A stretch of 40,428 bases of DNA. Origin: Tritrichomonas musculus. Its lineage: Eukaryota > Parabasalia > Tritrichomonadida > Tritrichomonadidae. The stretch lies in contig JAPFFF010000137.1 of assembly GCA_039105265.1 (NCBI GenBank), positions 1 through 40,428 on the forward strand, in the 5' to 3' direction. Made by a program: the position numbers and the translations under genes. Position 1 is the first letter of the stretch. Each line of letters begins with the position of its first letter. This document shows positions 1-11,003 of this stretch, piece after piece. A model generated the notes under the pieces. The model saw nothing but the letters and a program-made list of their open reading frames with translations, was not told where the DNA came from and ran no database searches.

Positions 1-17
1 TTTACTGATTTTACTTA

Positions 18-27
18 ATTTCGAAAT
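18..27. other. 10-bp palindrome ATTTCGAAAT, repeated in every unit
   Basis: ATTTCGAAAT is its own reverse complement and carries a CpG. A second CpG follows at unit positions 28-29 (ATCGTT). The palindrome is present unchanged in every unit I read that spans these positions, including the composite unit at the 25995 junction, so it recurs about 308 times at 131-bp spacing. Conservation in so AT-rich a repeat could reflect a dimeric DNA-binding protein site, or simply recent common descent of the units. The sequence alone cannot separate these. Confidence 0.85.
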
Positions 28-117
28 CGTTTTTAATTATCTTACAAAAGTGTTTGAGATTTGTGTTTTATTTAACTCTGTTCATTTGTGAGAAATGTTA
101 GAATAAGAATAACTGAG

Positions 118-130
118 ATTAAGCTTTAAT
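118..130. other. Inverted repeat ATTAA-GCT-TTAAT near the unit end
   Basis: Five-base complementary arms flank GCT, and AAGCTT (a HindIII-type site) lies inside. Subtypes c and f replace the left arm with ATTGCG and so lose both the inverted repeat and the AAGCTT site. A digest at AAGCTT would therefore cut most units and skip c and f units, giving a 131-bp ladder with some longer steps. Confidence 0.75.
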
Positions 131-148
131 TTTTACTGATTTTACTTA
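131..148. repeat. 9-bp internal subrepeat TTTTACTGA / TTTTACTTA
   Basis: Across the junction of units 1 and 2, TTTTACTGA is followed directly by TTTTACTTA, a tandem 9-mer pair with one mismatch. The same pair occurs at nearly every unit junction. It may be a trace of an older, shorter repeat from which the unit grew, or chance similarity in T-rich sequence. Confidence 0.6.
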
Positions 149-1179
149 ATTTCGAAATCGTTTATAATTATCTTACAAAAGTGTTTGAGATTTGTGTTTT
201 ATTTAACTCTGTTCACTTGTGAGAAACGTTAGAATAAGAATAACTGAGATTAAGCTTTAATTTTTACTGATTTTACTTAATTTCGAAATCGTTTTTAATT
301 ATCTTACAAAAGTGTTTGAGATTTGTGTTTTATTTAACTCTGTTCATTTGTGAGAAACGTTTGAATAAGAATAACTGAGATTAAGCTTTAATTTTTACTG
401 ATTTTACTTAATTTCGAAATCGTTTTTAATTATCTTACAAAAGTGTTTGAGATTTGTGTTTTATTTAACTCTGTTCATTTGTGAGAAATGTTAGAATAAG
501 AATAATTGAGATTAAGCTTTAATTTTTACTGATTTTACTTAATTTCGAAATCGTTTATAATTATCTTACAAAAGTGTTTGAGATTTGTGTTTTATTTAAC
601 TCTGTTCATTTGTGAGAAACGTTTGAATAAGAATAATTGATATTGCGCTTTAATTTTTACTGATTTTACTTAATTTCGAAATCGTTTATAATTATCTTAC
701 AAAAGTGTTTGAGATTTGTGTTTTATTTAACTCTGTTCATTTGTGAGAAATGTTAGAATAAGAATAACTGAGATTAAGCTTTAATTTTTACTGATTTTAC
801 TTAATTTCGAAATCGTTTATAATTATCTTACAAAAGTGTTTGAGATTTGTGTTTTATTTAACTCTGTTCATTTGTGAGAAACGTTTGAATAAGAATAACT
901 GAGATTAAGCTTTAATTTTTACTGATTTTACTTAATTTCGAAATCGTTTTTAATTATCTTACAAAAGTGTTTGAGATTTGTGTTTTATTTAACTCTGTTC
1001 ATTTGTGAGAAACGTTTGAATAAGAATAACTGAGATTAAGCTTTAATTTTTACTGATTTTACTTAATTTCGAAATCGTTTTTAATTATCTTACAAAAGTG
1101 TTTGAGATTTGTGTTTTATTTAACTCTGTTCATTTGTGAGAAACGTTTGAATAAGAATAACTGAGATTAAGCTTTAATT

Positions 1180-1309
1180 TTTACTGATTTTACTTAATTT
1201 CGAAATCGTTTTAATTATCTTACAAAAGTGTTTGAGATTTGTGTTTTATTTAACTCTGTTCACTTGTGAGAAACGTTTGAATAAGAATAACTGAGATTAA
1301 GCTTTAATT
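1180..1309. repeat. 130-bp unit with a single-base T deletion
   Basis: Unit 10 reads ATCGTTTTAATT where other units have ATCGTTTTTAATT or ATCGTTTATAATT. It is a homopolymer-length change of one T. It could be real or a sequencing slip. Only this unit and unit 157 are 130 bp long. Confidence 0.9.
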
Positions 1310-3274
1310 TTTACTGATTTTACTTAATTTCGAAATCGTTTTTAATTATCTTACAAAAGTGTTTGAGATTTGTGTTTTATTTAACTCTGTTCACTTGTGA
1401 GAAACGTTTGAATAAGAATAACTGAGATTAAGCTTTAATTTTTACTGATTTTACTTAATTTCGAAATCGTTTTTAATTATCTTACAAAAGTGTTTGAGAT
1501 TTGTGTTTTATTTAACTCTGTTCATTTGTGAGAAACGTTTGAATAGGAATAATTGAGATTAAGCTTTAATTTTTACTGATTTTACTTAATTTCGAAATCG
1601 TTTATAATTATCTTACAAAAGTGTTTGAGATTTGTGTTTTATTTAACTCTGTTCATTTGTGAGAAATGTTAGAATAAGAATAACTGAGATTAAGCTTTAA
1701 TTTTTACTGATTTTACTTAATTTCGAAATCGTTTATAATTATCTTACAAAAGTGTTTGAGATTTGTGTTTTATTTAACTCTGTTCATTTGTGAGAAATGT
1801 TAGAATAAGAATAACTGAGATTAAGCTTTAATTTTTACTGATTTTACTTAATTTCGAAATCGTTTTTAATTATCTTACAAAAGTGTTTGAGATTTGTGTT
1901 TTATTTAACTCTGTTCACTTGTGAGAAACGTTTGAATAAGAATAATTGATATTGCGATTTAATCTTTATTGATTTTACTTAATTTCGAAATCGTTTTTAA
2001 TTATCTTACAAAAGTGTTTGAGATTTGTGTTTTATTTAACTCTGTTCATTTGTGAGAAACGTTTGAATAAGAATAATTGATATTGCGCTTTAATTTTTAC
2101 TGATTTTACTTAATTTCGAAATCGTTTTTAATTATCTTACAAAAGTGTTTGAGATTTGTGTTTTATTTAACTCTGTTCATTTGTGAGAAATGTTAGAATA
2201 AGAATAATTGAGATTAAGCTTTAATTTTTACTGATTTTACTTAATTTCGAAATCGTTTTTAATTATCTTACAAAAGTGTTTGAGATTTGTGTTTTATTTA
2301 ACTCTGTTCATTTGTGAGAAACGTTTGAATAAGAATAACTGAGATTAAGCTTTAATTTTTACTGATTTTACTTAATTTCGAAATCGTTTTTAATTATCTT
2401 ACAAAAGTGTTTGAGATTTGTGTTTTATTTAACTCTGTTCATTTGTGAGAAACGTTTGAATAAGAATAACTGAGATTAAGCTTTAATTTTTACTGATTTT
2501 ACTTAATTTCGAAATCGTTTTTAATTATCTTACAAAAGTGTTTGAGATTTGTGTTTTATTTAACTCTGTTCATTTGTGAGAAACGTTTGAATAAGAATAA
2601 CTGAGATTAAGCTTTAATTTTTACTGATTTTACTTAATTTCGAAATCGTTTTTAATTATCTTACAAAAGTGTTTGAGATTTGTGTTTTATTTAACTCTGT
2701 TCATTTGTGAGAAACGTTTGAATAAGAATAACTGAGATTAAGCTTTAATTTTTACTGATTTTACTTAATTTCGAAATCGTTTTTAATTATCTTACAAAAG
2801 TGTTTGAGATTTGTGTTTTATTTAACTCTGTTCACTTGTGAGAAACGTTTGAATAAGAATAACTGAGATTAAGCTTTAATTTTTACTGATTTTACTTAAT
2901 TTCGAAATCGTTTTTAATTATCTTACAAAAGTGTTTGAGATTTGTGTTTTATTTAACTCTGTTCATTTGTGAGAAACGTTTGAATAGGAATAATTGAGAT
3001 TAAGCTTTAATTTTTACTGATTTTACTTAATTTCGAAATCGTTTTTAATTATCTTACAAAAGTGTTTGAGATTTGTGTTTTATTTAACTCTGTTCACTTG
3101 TGAGAAATGTTAGAATAAGAATAACTGAGATTAAGCTTTAATTTTTACTGATTTTACTTAATTTCGAAATCGTTTATAATTATCTTACAAAAGTGTTTGA
3201 GATTTGTGTTTTATTTAACTCTGTTCACTTGTGAGAAACGTTTGAATAAGAATAACTGAGATTAAGCTTTAATT

Positions 3275-3536
3275 TTTACTGATTTTACTTAATTTCGAAA
3301 TCGTTTTTAATTATCTTACAAAAGTGTTTGAGATTTGTGTTTTATTTAACTCTGTTCATTTGTGAGAAATGTTAGAATAAGAATAACTGAGATTAAGCTT
3401 TAATTTTTATTGATTTTACTTAATTTCGAAATCGTTTTTAATTATCTTACAAAAGTGTTTGAGATTTGTGTTTTATTTAACTCTGTTCATTTGTGAGAAA
3501 CGTTTGAATAAGAATAATTGATATTGCGCTTTAATT
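3275..3536. repeat. Units 26-27: T5 mark following an a-type unit
   Basis: Unit 26 is an ordinary subtype a unit ending AAGCTTTAAT, but unit 27 begins TTTATTGATT. Elsewhere TTTATTG follows only c or f units. This single mismatch in the usual linkage suggests a crossover or conversion endpoint close to the unit junction at 3405/3406, or an independent C-to-T change. Confidence 0.6.
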
Positions 3537-6500
3537 TTTACTGATTTTACTTAATTTCGAAATCGTTTTTAATTATCTTACAAAAGTGTTTGAGATTTGT
3601 GTTTTATTTAACTCTGTTCATTTGTGAGAAACGTTTGAATAAGAATAACTGAGATTAAGCTTTAATTTTTACTGATTTTACTTAATTTCGAAATCGTTTT
3701 TAATTATCTTACAAAAGTGTTTGAGATTTGTGTTTTATTTAACTCTGTTCATTTGTGAGAAACGTTTGAATAAGAATAACTGAGATTAAGCTTTAATTTT
3801 TACTGATTTTACTTAATTTCGAAATCGTTTATAATTATCTTACAAAAGTGTTTGAGATTTATGTTTTATTTAACTCTGTTCATTTGTGAGAAATGTTAGA
3901 ATAAGAATAATTGAGATTAAGCTTTAATTTTTACTGATTTTACTTAATTTCGAAATCGTTTTTAATTATCTTACAAAAGTGTTTGAGATTTGTGTTTTAT
4001 TTAACTCTGTTCATTTGTGAGAAATGTTAGATTAAGAATAACTGAGATTAAGCTTTAATTTTTACTGATTTTACTTAATTTCGAAATCGTTTTTAATTAT
4101 CTTACAAAAGTGTTTGAGATTTGTGTTTTATTTAACTCTGTTCATTTGTGAGAAACGTTTGAATAAGAATAACTGAGATTAAGCTTTAATTTTTACTGAT
4201 TTTACTTAATTTCGAAATCGTTTTTAATTATCTTACAAAAGTGTTTGAGATTTGTGTTTTATTTAACTCTGTTCATTTGTGAGAAATGTTAGATTAAGAA
4301 TAACTGAGATTAAGCTTTAATTTTTACTGATTTTACTTAATTTCGAAATCGTTTATAATTATCTTACAAAAGTGTTTGAGATTTGTGTTTTATTTAACTC
4401 TGTTCACTTGTGAGAAACGTTTGAATAAGAATAATTGATATTGCGCTTTAATTTTTATTGATTTTACTTAATTTCGAAATCGTTTTTAATTATCTTACAA
4501 AAGTGTTTGAGATTTGTGTTTTATTTAACTCTGTTCATTTGTGAGAAACGTTTGAATAAGAATAACTGAGATTAAGCTTTAATTTTTACTGATTTTACTT
4601 AATTTCGAAATCGTTTTTAATTATCTTACAAAAGTGTTTGAGATTTGTGTTTTATTTAACTCTGTTCACTTGTGAGAAACGTTTGAATAAGAATAACTGA
4701 GATTAAGCTTTAATTTTTACTGATTTTACTTAATTTCGAAATCGTTTTTAATTATCTTACAAAAGTGTTTGAGATTTGTGTTTTATTTAACTCTGTTCAT
4801 TTGTGAGAAACGTTTGAATAGGAATAATTGAGATTAAGCTTTAATTTTTACTGATTTTACTTAATTTCGAAATCGTTTATAATTATCTTACAAAAGTGTT
4901 TGAGATTTGTGTTTTATTTAACTCTGTTCATTTGTGAGAAATGTTAGATTAAGAATAATTGAGATTAAGCTTTAATTTTTACTGATTTTACTTAATTTCG
5001 AAATCGTTTTTAATTATCTTACAAAAGTGTTTGAGATTTGTGTTTTATTTAACTCTGTTCATTTGTGAGAAATGTTAGATTAAGAATAATTGAGATTAAG
5101 CTTTAATTTTTACTGATTTTACTTAATTTCGAAATCGTTTTTAATTATCTTACAAAAGTGTTTGAGATTTGTGTTTTATTTAACTCTGTTCATTTGTGAG
5201 AAACGTTTGAATAAGAATAATTGATATTGCGCTTTAATTTTTACTGATTTTACTTAATTTCGAAATCGTTTTTAATTATCTTACAAAAGTGTTTGAGATT
5301 TGTGTTTTATTTAACTCTGTTCATTTGTGAGAAATGTTAGATTAAGAATAATTGAGATTAAGCTTTAATTTTTACTGATTTTACTTAATTTCGAAATCGT
5401 TTTTAATTATCTTACAAAAGTGTTTGAGATTTGTGTTTTATTTAACTCTGTTCATTTGTGAGAAACGTTTGAATAAGAATAACTGAGATTAAGCTTTAAT
5501 TTTTACTGATTTTACTTAATTTCGAAATCGTTTTTAATTATCTTACAAAAGTGTTTGAGATTTGTGTTTTATTTAACTCTGTTCATTTGTGAGAAATGTT
5601 AGATTAAGAATAACTGAGATTAAGCTTTAATTTTTACTGATTTTACTTAATTTCGAAATCGTTTTTAATTATCTTACAAAAGTGTTTGAGATTTGTGTTT
5701 TATTTAACTCTGTTCATTTGTGAGAAATGTTAGATTAAGAATAACTGAGATTAAGCTTTAATTTTTACTGATTTTACTTAATTTCGAAATCGTTTTTAAT
5801 TATCTTACAAAAGTGTTTGAGATTTGTGTTTTATTTAACTCTGTTCACTTGTGAGAAACGTTTGAATAAGAATAACTGAGATTAAGCTTTAATTTTTACT
5901 GATTTTACTTAATTTCGAAATCGTTTTTAATTATCTTCTAAAAGTGTTTGAGATTTGTGTTTTATTTAACTCTGTTCATTTGTGAGAAACGTTTGAATAA
6001 GAATAACTGAGATTAAGCTTTAATTTTTACTGATTTTACTTAATTTCGAAATCGTTTTTAATTATCTTACAAAAGTGTTTGAGATTTGTGTTTTATTTAA
6101 CTCTGTTCATTTGTGAGAAATGTTAGAATAAGAATAATTGAGATTAAGCTTTAATTTTTACTGATTTTACTTAATTTCGAAATCGTTTATAATTATCTTA
6201 CAAAAGTGTTTGAGATTTGTGTTTTATTTAACTCTGTTCACTTGTGAGAAACGTTTGAATAAGAATAATTGAGATTAAGCTTTAATTTTTACTGATTTTA
6301 CTTAATTTCGAAATCGTTTATAATTATCTTACAAAAGTGTTTGAGATTTGTGTTTTATTTAACTCTGTTCACTTGTGAGAAATGTTAGATTAAGAATAAC
6401 TGAGATTAAGCTTTAATTTTTACTGATTTTACTTAATTTCGAAATCGTTTTTAATTATCTTACAAAAGTGTTTGAGATTTGTGTTTTATTTAACTCTGTT

Positions 6501-6549
6501 CACTTGTGAGAAACGTTTGAATAAGAATAACTGAGATTAAGCTTTAATT

Positions 6550-7990
6550 TTTACTGATTTTACTTAATTTCGAAATCGTTTTTAATTATCTTACAAAAGT
6601 GTTTGAGATTTGTGTTTTATTTAACTCTGTTCATTTGTGAGAAATGTTAGAATAAGAATAATTGAGATTAAGCTTTAATTTTTACTGATTTTACTTAATT
6701 TCGAAATCGTTTATAATTATCTTACAAAAGTGTTTGAGATTTGTGTTTTATTTAACTCTGTTTACTTGTGAGAAACGTTTGAATAAGAATAATTGAGATT
6801 AAGCTTTAATTTTTACTGATTTTACTTAATTTCGAAATCGTTTTTAATTATCTTACAAAAGTGTTTGAGATTTGTGTTTTATTTAACTCTGTTCATTTGT
6901 GAGAAACGTTTGAATAAGAATAACTGAGATTAAGCTTTAATTTTTACTGATTTTACTTAATTTCGAAATCGTTTTTAATTATCTTACAAAAGTGTTTGAG
7001 ATTTGTGTTTTATTTAACTCTGTTCATTTGTGAGAAACGTTTGAATAAGAATAATTGAGATTAAGCTTTAATTTTTACTGATTTTACTTAATTTCGAAAT
7101 CGTTTTTAATTATCTTACAAAAGTGTTTGAGATTTGTGTTTTATTTAACTCTGTTCACTTGTGAGAAACGTTTGAATAAGAATAATTGATATTGCGCTTT
7201 AATTTTTACTGATTTTACTTAATTTCGAAATCGTTTTTAATTATCTTACAAAAGTGTTTGAGATTTGTGTTTTATTTAACTCTGTTCATTTGTGAGAAAT
7301 GTTAGATTAAGAATAATTGAGATTAAGCTTTAATTTTTACTGATTTTACTTAATTTCGAAATCGTTTTTAATTATCTTACAAAAGTGTTTGAGATTTGTG
7401 TTTTATTTAACTCTGTTCATTTGTGAGAAACGTTTGAATAAGAATAACTGAGATTAAGCTTTAATTTTTACTGATTTTACTTAATTTCGAAATCGTTTTT
7501 AATTATCTTACAAAAGTGTTTGAGATTTGTGTTTTATTTAACTCTGTTCATTTGTGAGAAACGTTTGAATAAGAATAACTGAGATTAAGCTTTAATTTTT
7601 ACTGATTTTACTTAATTTCGAAATCGTTTTTAATTATCTTACAAAAGTGTTTGAGATTTATGTTTTATTTAACTCTGTTCACTTGTGAGAAACGTTTGAA
7701 TAAGAATAACTGAGATTAAGCTTTAATTTTTACTGATTTTACTTAATTTCGAAATCGTTTTTAATTATCTTATAAAAGTGTTTGAGATTTGTGTTTTATT
7801 TAACTCTGTTCATTTGTGAGAAATGTTAGATTAAGAATAACTGAGATTAAGCTTTAATTTTTACTGATTTTACTTAATTTCGAAATCGTTTTTAATTATC
7901 TTACAAAAGTGTTTGAGATTTGTGTTTTATTTAACTCTGTTCATTTGTGAGAAACGTTTGAATAAGAATAACTGAGATTAAGCTTTAATT
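6550..7990. repeat. 11-unit repeat, first copy within the 51-unit block 1
   Basis: Units 51-61 read a', b'(A33,K), b, b', c(C85), d', b, b, b(a63,C85), d(t45), b. The same order follows directly in units 62-72. Two differences are visible. Unit 55 has T at unit position 33 where unit 66 has A, and the last unit is b here but d in the second copy. K units occur nowhere else in the window except in this block and its 51-unit duplicate. Confidence 0.88.
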
Positions 7991-9431
7991 TTTACTGATT
8001 TTACTTAATTTCGAAATCGTTTTTAATTATCTTACAAAAGTGTTTGAGATTTGTGTTTTATTTAACTCTGTTCATTTGTGAGAAATGTTAGAATAAGAAT
8101 AATTGAGATTAAGCTTTAATTTTTACTGATTTTACTTAATTTCGAAATCGTTTATAATTATCTTACAAAAGTGTTTGAGATTTGTGTTTTATTTAACTCT
8201 GTTTACTTGTGAGAAACGTTTGAATAAGAATAATTGAGATTAAGCTTTAATTTTTACTGATTTTACTTAATTTCGAAATCGTTTTTAATTATCTTACAAA
8301 AGTGTTTGAGATTTGTGTTTTATTTAACTCTGTTCATTTGTGAGAAACGTTTGAATAAGAATAACTGAGATTAAGCTTTAATTTTTACTGATTTTACTTA
8401 ATTTCGAAATCGTTTTTAATTATCTTACAAAAGTGTTTGAGATTTGTGTTTTATTTAACTCTGTTCATTTGTGAGAAACGTTTGAATAAGAATAATTGAG
8501 ATTAAGCTTTAATTTTTACTGATTTTACTTAATTTCGAAATCGTTTATAATTATCTTACAAAAGTGTTTGAGATTTGTGTTTTATTTAACTCTGTTCACT
8601 TGTGAGAAACGTTTGAATAAGAATAATTGATATTGCGCTTTAATTTTTACTGATTTTACTTAATTTCGAAATCGTTTTTAATTATCTTACAAAAGTGTTT
8701 GAGATTTGTGTTTTATTTAACTCTGTTCATTTGTGAGAAATGTTAGATTAAGAATAATTGAGATTAAGCTTTAATTTTTACTGATTTTACTTAATTTCGA
8801 AATCGTTTTTAATTATCTTACAAAAGTGTTTGAGATTTGTGTTTTATTTAACTCTGTTCATTTGTGAGAAACGTTTGAATAAGAATAACTGAGATTAAGC
8901 TTTAATTTTTACTGATTTTACTTAATTTCGAAATCGTTTTTAATTATCTTACAAAAGTGTTTGAGATTTGTGTTTTATTTAACTCTGTTCATTTGTGAGA
9001 AACGTTTGAATAAGAATAACTGAGATTAAGCTTTAATTTTTACTGATTTTACTTAATTTCGAAATCGTTTTTAATTATCTTACAAAAGTGTTTGAGATTT
9101 ATGTTTTATTTAACTCTGTTCACTTGTGAGAAACGTTTGAATAAGAATAACTGAGATTAAGCTTTAATTTTTACTGATTTTACTTAATTTCGAAATCGTT
9201 TTTAATTATCTTATAAAAGTGTTTGAGATTTGTGTTTTATTTAACTCTGTTCATTTGTGAGAAATGTTAGATTAAGAATAACTGAGATTAAGCTTTAATT
9301 TTTACTGATTTTACTTAATTTCGAAATCGTTTTTAATTATCTTACAAAAGTGTTTGAGATTTGTGTTTTATTTAACTCTGTTCATTTGTGAGAAATGTTA
9401 GATTAAGAATAACTGAGATTAAGCTTTAATT
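7991..9431. repeat. 11-unit repeat, second copy within the 51-unit block 1
   Basis: Units 62-72, offset 1,441 bp (11 x 131) from units 51-61. The A33 mark in unit 66, absent from unit 55, is found again in unit 117 but not in unit 106. The 11-unit duplication, and this difference between its copies, therefore came before the 51-unit duplication. Confidence 0.88.
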
Positions 9432-11003
9432 TTTACTGATTTTACTTAATTTCGAAATCGTTTATAATTATCTTACAAAAGTGTTTGAGATTTGTGTTTT
9501 ATTTAACTCTGTTCACTTGTGAGAAACGTTTGAATAAGAATAATTGATATTGCGCTTTAATTTTTATTGATTTTACTTAATTTCGAAATCGTTTTTAATT
9601 ATCTTACAAAAGTGTTTGAGATTTGTGTTTTATTTAACTCTGTTCATTTGTGAGAAACGTTTGAATAAGAATAACTGAGATTAAGCTTTAATTTTTACTG
9701 ATTTTACTTAATTTCGAAATCGTTTTTAATTATCTTACAAAAGTGTTTGAGATTTGTGTTTTATTTAACTCTGTTCACTTGTGAGAAACGTTTGAATAAG
9801 AATAACTGAGATTAAGCTTTAATTTTTACTGATTTTACTTAATTTCGAAATCGTTTTTAATTATCTTACAAAAGTGTTTGAGATTTGTGTTTTATTTAAC
9901 TCTGTTCATTTGTGAGAAACGTTTGAATAGGAATAATTGAGATTAAGCTTTAATTTTTACTGATTTTACTTAATTTCGAAATCGTTTATAATTATCTTAC
10001 AAAAGTGTTTGAGATTTGTGTTTTATTTAACTCTGTTCATTTGTGAGAAATGTTAGATTAAGAATAACTGAGATTAAGCTTTAATTTTTACTGATTTTAC
10101 TTAATTTCGAAATCGTTTATAATTATCTTACAAAAGTGTTTGAGATTTGTGTTTTATTTAACTCTGTTCATTTGTGAGAAACGTTTGAATAAGAATAACT
10201 GAGATTAAGCTTTAATTTTTACTGATTTTACTTAATTTCGAAATCGTTTTTAATTATCTTACAAAAGTGTTTGAGATTTGTGTTTTATTTAACTCTGTTC
10301 ATTTGTGAGAAATGTTAGATTAAGAATAATTGAGATTAAGCTTTAATTTTTACTGATTTTACTTAATTTCGAAATCGTTTTTAATTATCTTACAAAAGTG
10401 TTTGAGATTTGTGTTTTATTTAACTCTGTTCATTTGTGAGAAATGTTAGATTAAGAATAATTGAGATTAAGCTTTAATTTTTACTGATTTTACTTAATTT
10501 CGAAATCGTTTTTAATTATCTTACAAAAGTGTTTGAGATTTGTGTTTTATTTAACTCTGTTCATTTGTGAGAAACGTTTGAATAAGAATAATTGATATTG
10601 CGCTTTAATTTTTACTGATTTTACTTAATTTCGAAATCGTTTTTAATTATCTTACAAAAGTGTTTGAGATTTGTGTTTTATTTAACTCTGTTCATTTGTG
10701 AGAAATGTTAGATTAAGAATAACTGAGATTAAGCTTTAATTTTTACTGATTTTACTTAATTTCGAAATCGTTTTTAATTATCTTACAAAAGTGTTTGAGA
10801 TTTGTGTTTTATTTAACTCTGTTCATTTGTGAGAAACGTTTGAATAAGAATAACTGAGATTAAGCTTTAATTTTTACTGATTTTACTTAATTTCGAAATC
10901 GTTTTTAATTATCTTACAAAAGTGTTTGAGATTTGTGTTTTATTTAACTCTGTTCATTTGTGAGAAATGTTAGATTAAGAATAACTGAGATTAAGCTTTA
11001 ATT
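9432..11003. repeat. 12-unit repeat, related to 11004 onward and 4323 onward
   Basis: Units 73-84 read c(A33,C85), b, b(C85), e, d(A33), b(A33), d', d', c, d, b, d. Unit 85 onward restarts c(A33,C85), b, b(C85), e, d'(A33), d', c, d', b, d, which lacks one unit relative to the first run between e and d'. Units 34-43 are the same shorter form. In both forms the unit after the c(A33,C85) unit starts TTTATTG. This is a further, older level of repetition that straddles the junction of the two 51-unit copies and may have helped misalign them. Confidence 0.75.

Larger units (their letters stand above)
1..131. repeat. Reference satellite unit (unit 1, subtype a)
   Basis: This unit serves as the reference for positions 1-131. 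It runs from TTTACTGATT to AAGCTTTAATT. Composition is 60 T, 41 A, 19 G and 11 C. Visible internal structure: a 9-bp near-duplicate at the start; a 10-bp perfect palindrome at 18-27; an AT-only stretch at 30-40; a 6-bp doublet AGAATA at 100-111; and an inverted repeat ATTAA-GCT-TTAAT at 118-130 that includes a HindIII-type site AAGCTT. Across the window, positions 6-32 and 46-82 hardly vary (63 is the exception), while 83-124 carries most of the diagnostic differences. The choice of start is arbitrary, because a tandem array has no natural first base. Confidence 0.95.
1..3929. repeat. Left domain, units 1-30, subtype a without subtype d
   Basis: In these 30 units every unit of the AATGTTA class reads AATGTTAGAATAAG. 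The GATTAAG form (subtype d) that dominates further right is absent until unit 31. Order from unit 10 to 16 is b(C85), b(C85), e, a(A33), a(A33), f(C85), c. That matches the order seen at 17.8-18.6 kb (b, e, d, b, f, c) but with a where the right side has d. The C34 and t45 marks are also absent. Unit 10 lacks one T in the T run after ATCG near 1209-1213, which shifts all later coordinates by one. Unit 15 (1834-1964) is the only f unit in the left 18 kb. Confidence 0.85.
3930..10610. repeat. 51-unit higher-order repeat, copy 1 (6,681 bp)
   Basis: Units 31-81. Subtype order is d, b, d, c(A33,C85), b, b(C85), e, d'(A33), d', c, d', b, d, d, b(C85), b, a', b'(A33,C85), d(A33,C85), b(C85). Then follow two 11-unit repeats, and then c(A33,C85), b, b(C85), e, d(A33), b(A33), d', d', c. 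The same order recurs immediately downstream at an offset of 6,681 bp (51 x 131). The only difference I found is CTTCTAAAAG in unit 46 (around 5937-5946) against CTTACAAAAG in the second copy. Unit 30 (a' with A33 and a63) differs from unit 81 (c), and unit 133 onward departs from copy 1 within three units. The edges are therefore good to about one unit. Confidence 0.9.

Noticed and set aside
17-35. CENP-B box-like motif around TTCGAAATCG
   Set aside because: The unit has TTCG, but the following bases do not fit the nTTCGnnnnAnnCGGGn core (C where A is needed, no CGGG). The reverse complement does not fit either.
67-72. AATAAA polyadenylation hexamer on the minus strand (TTTATT on the plus strand)
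   Set aside because: It is present in every unit simply because the DNA is over 75% AT. There is no transcript-like structure around it.
162-171. TATA-box-like TTTATAAT in A33 units
   Set aside because: One T-to-A change in an AT tract makes it. It occurs in scattered units with no gene downstream, so promoter function cannot be supported.
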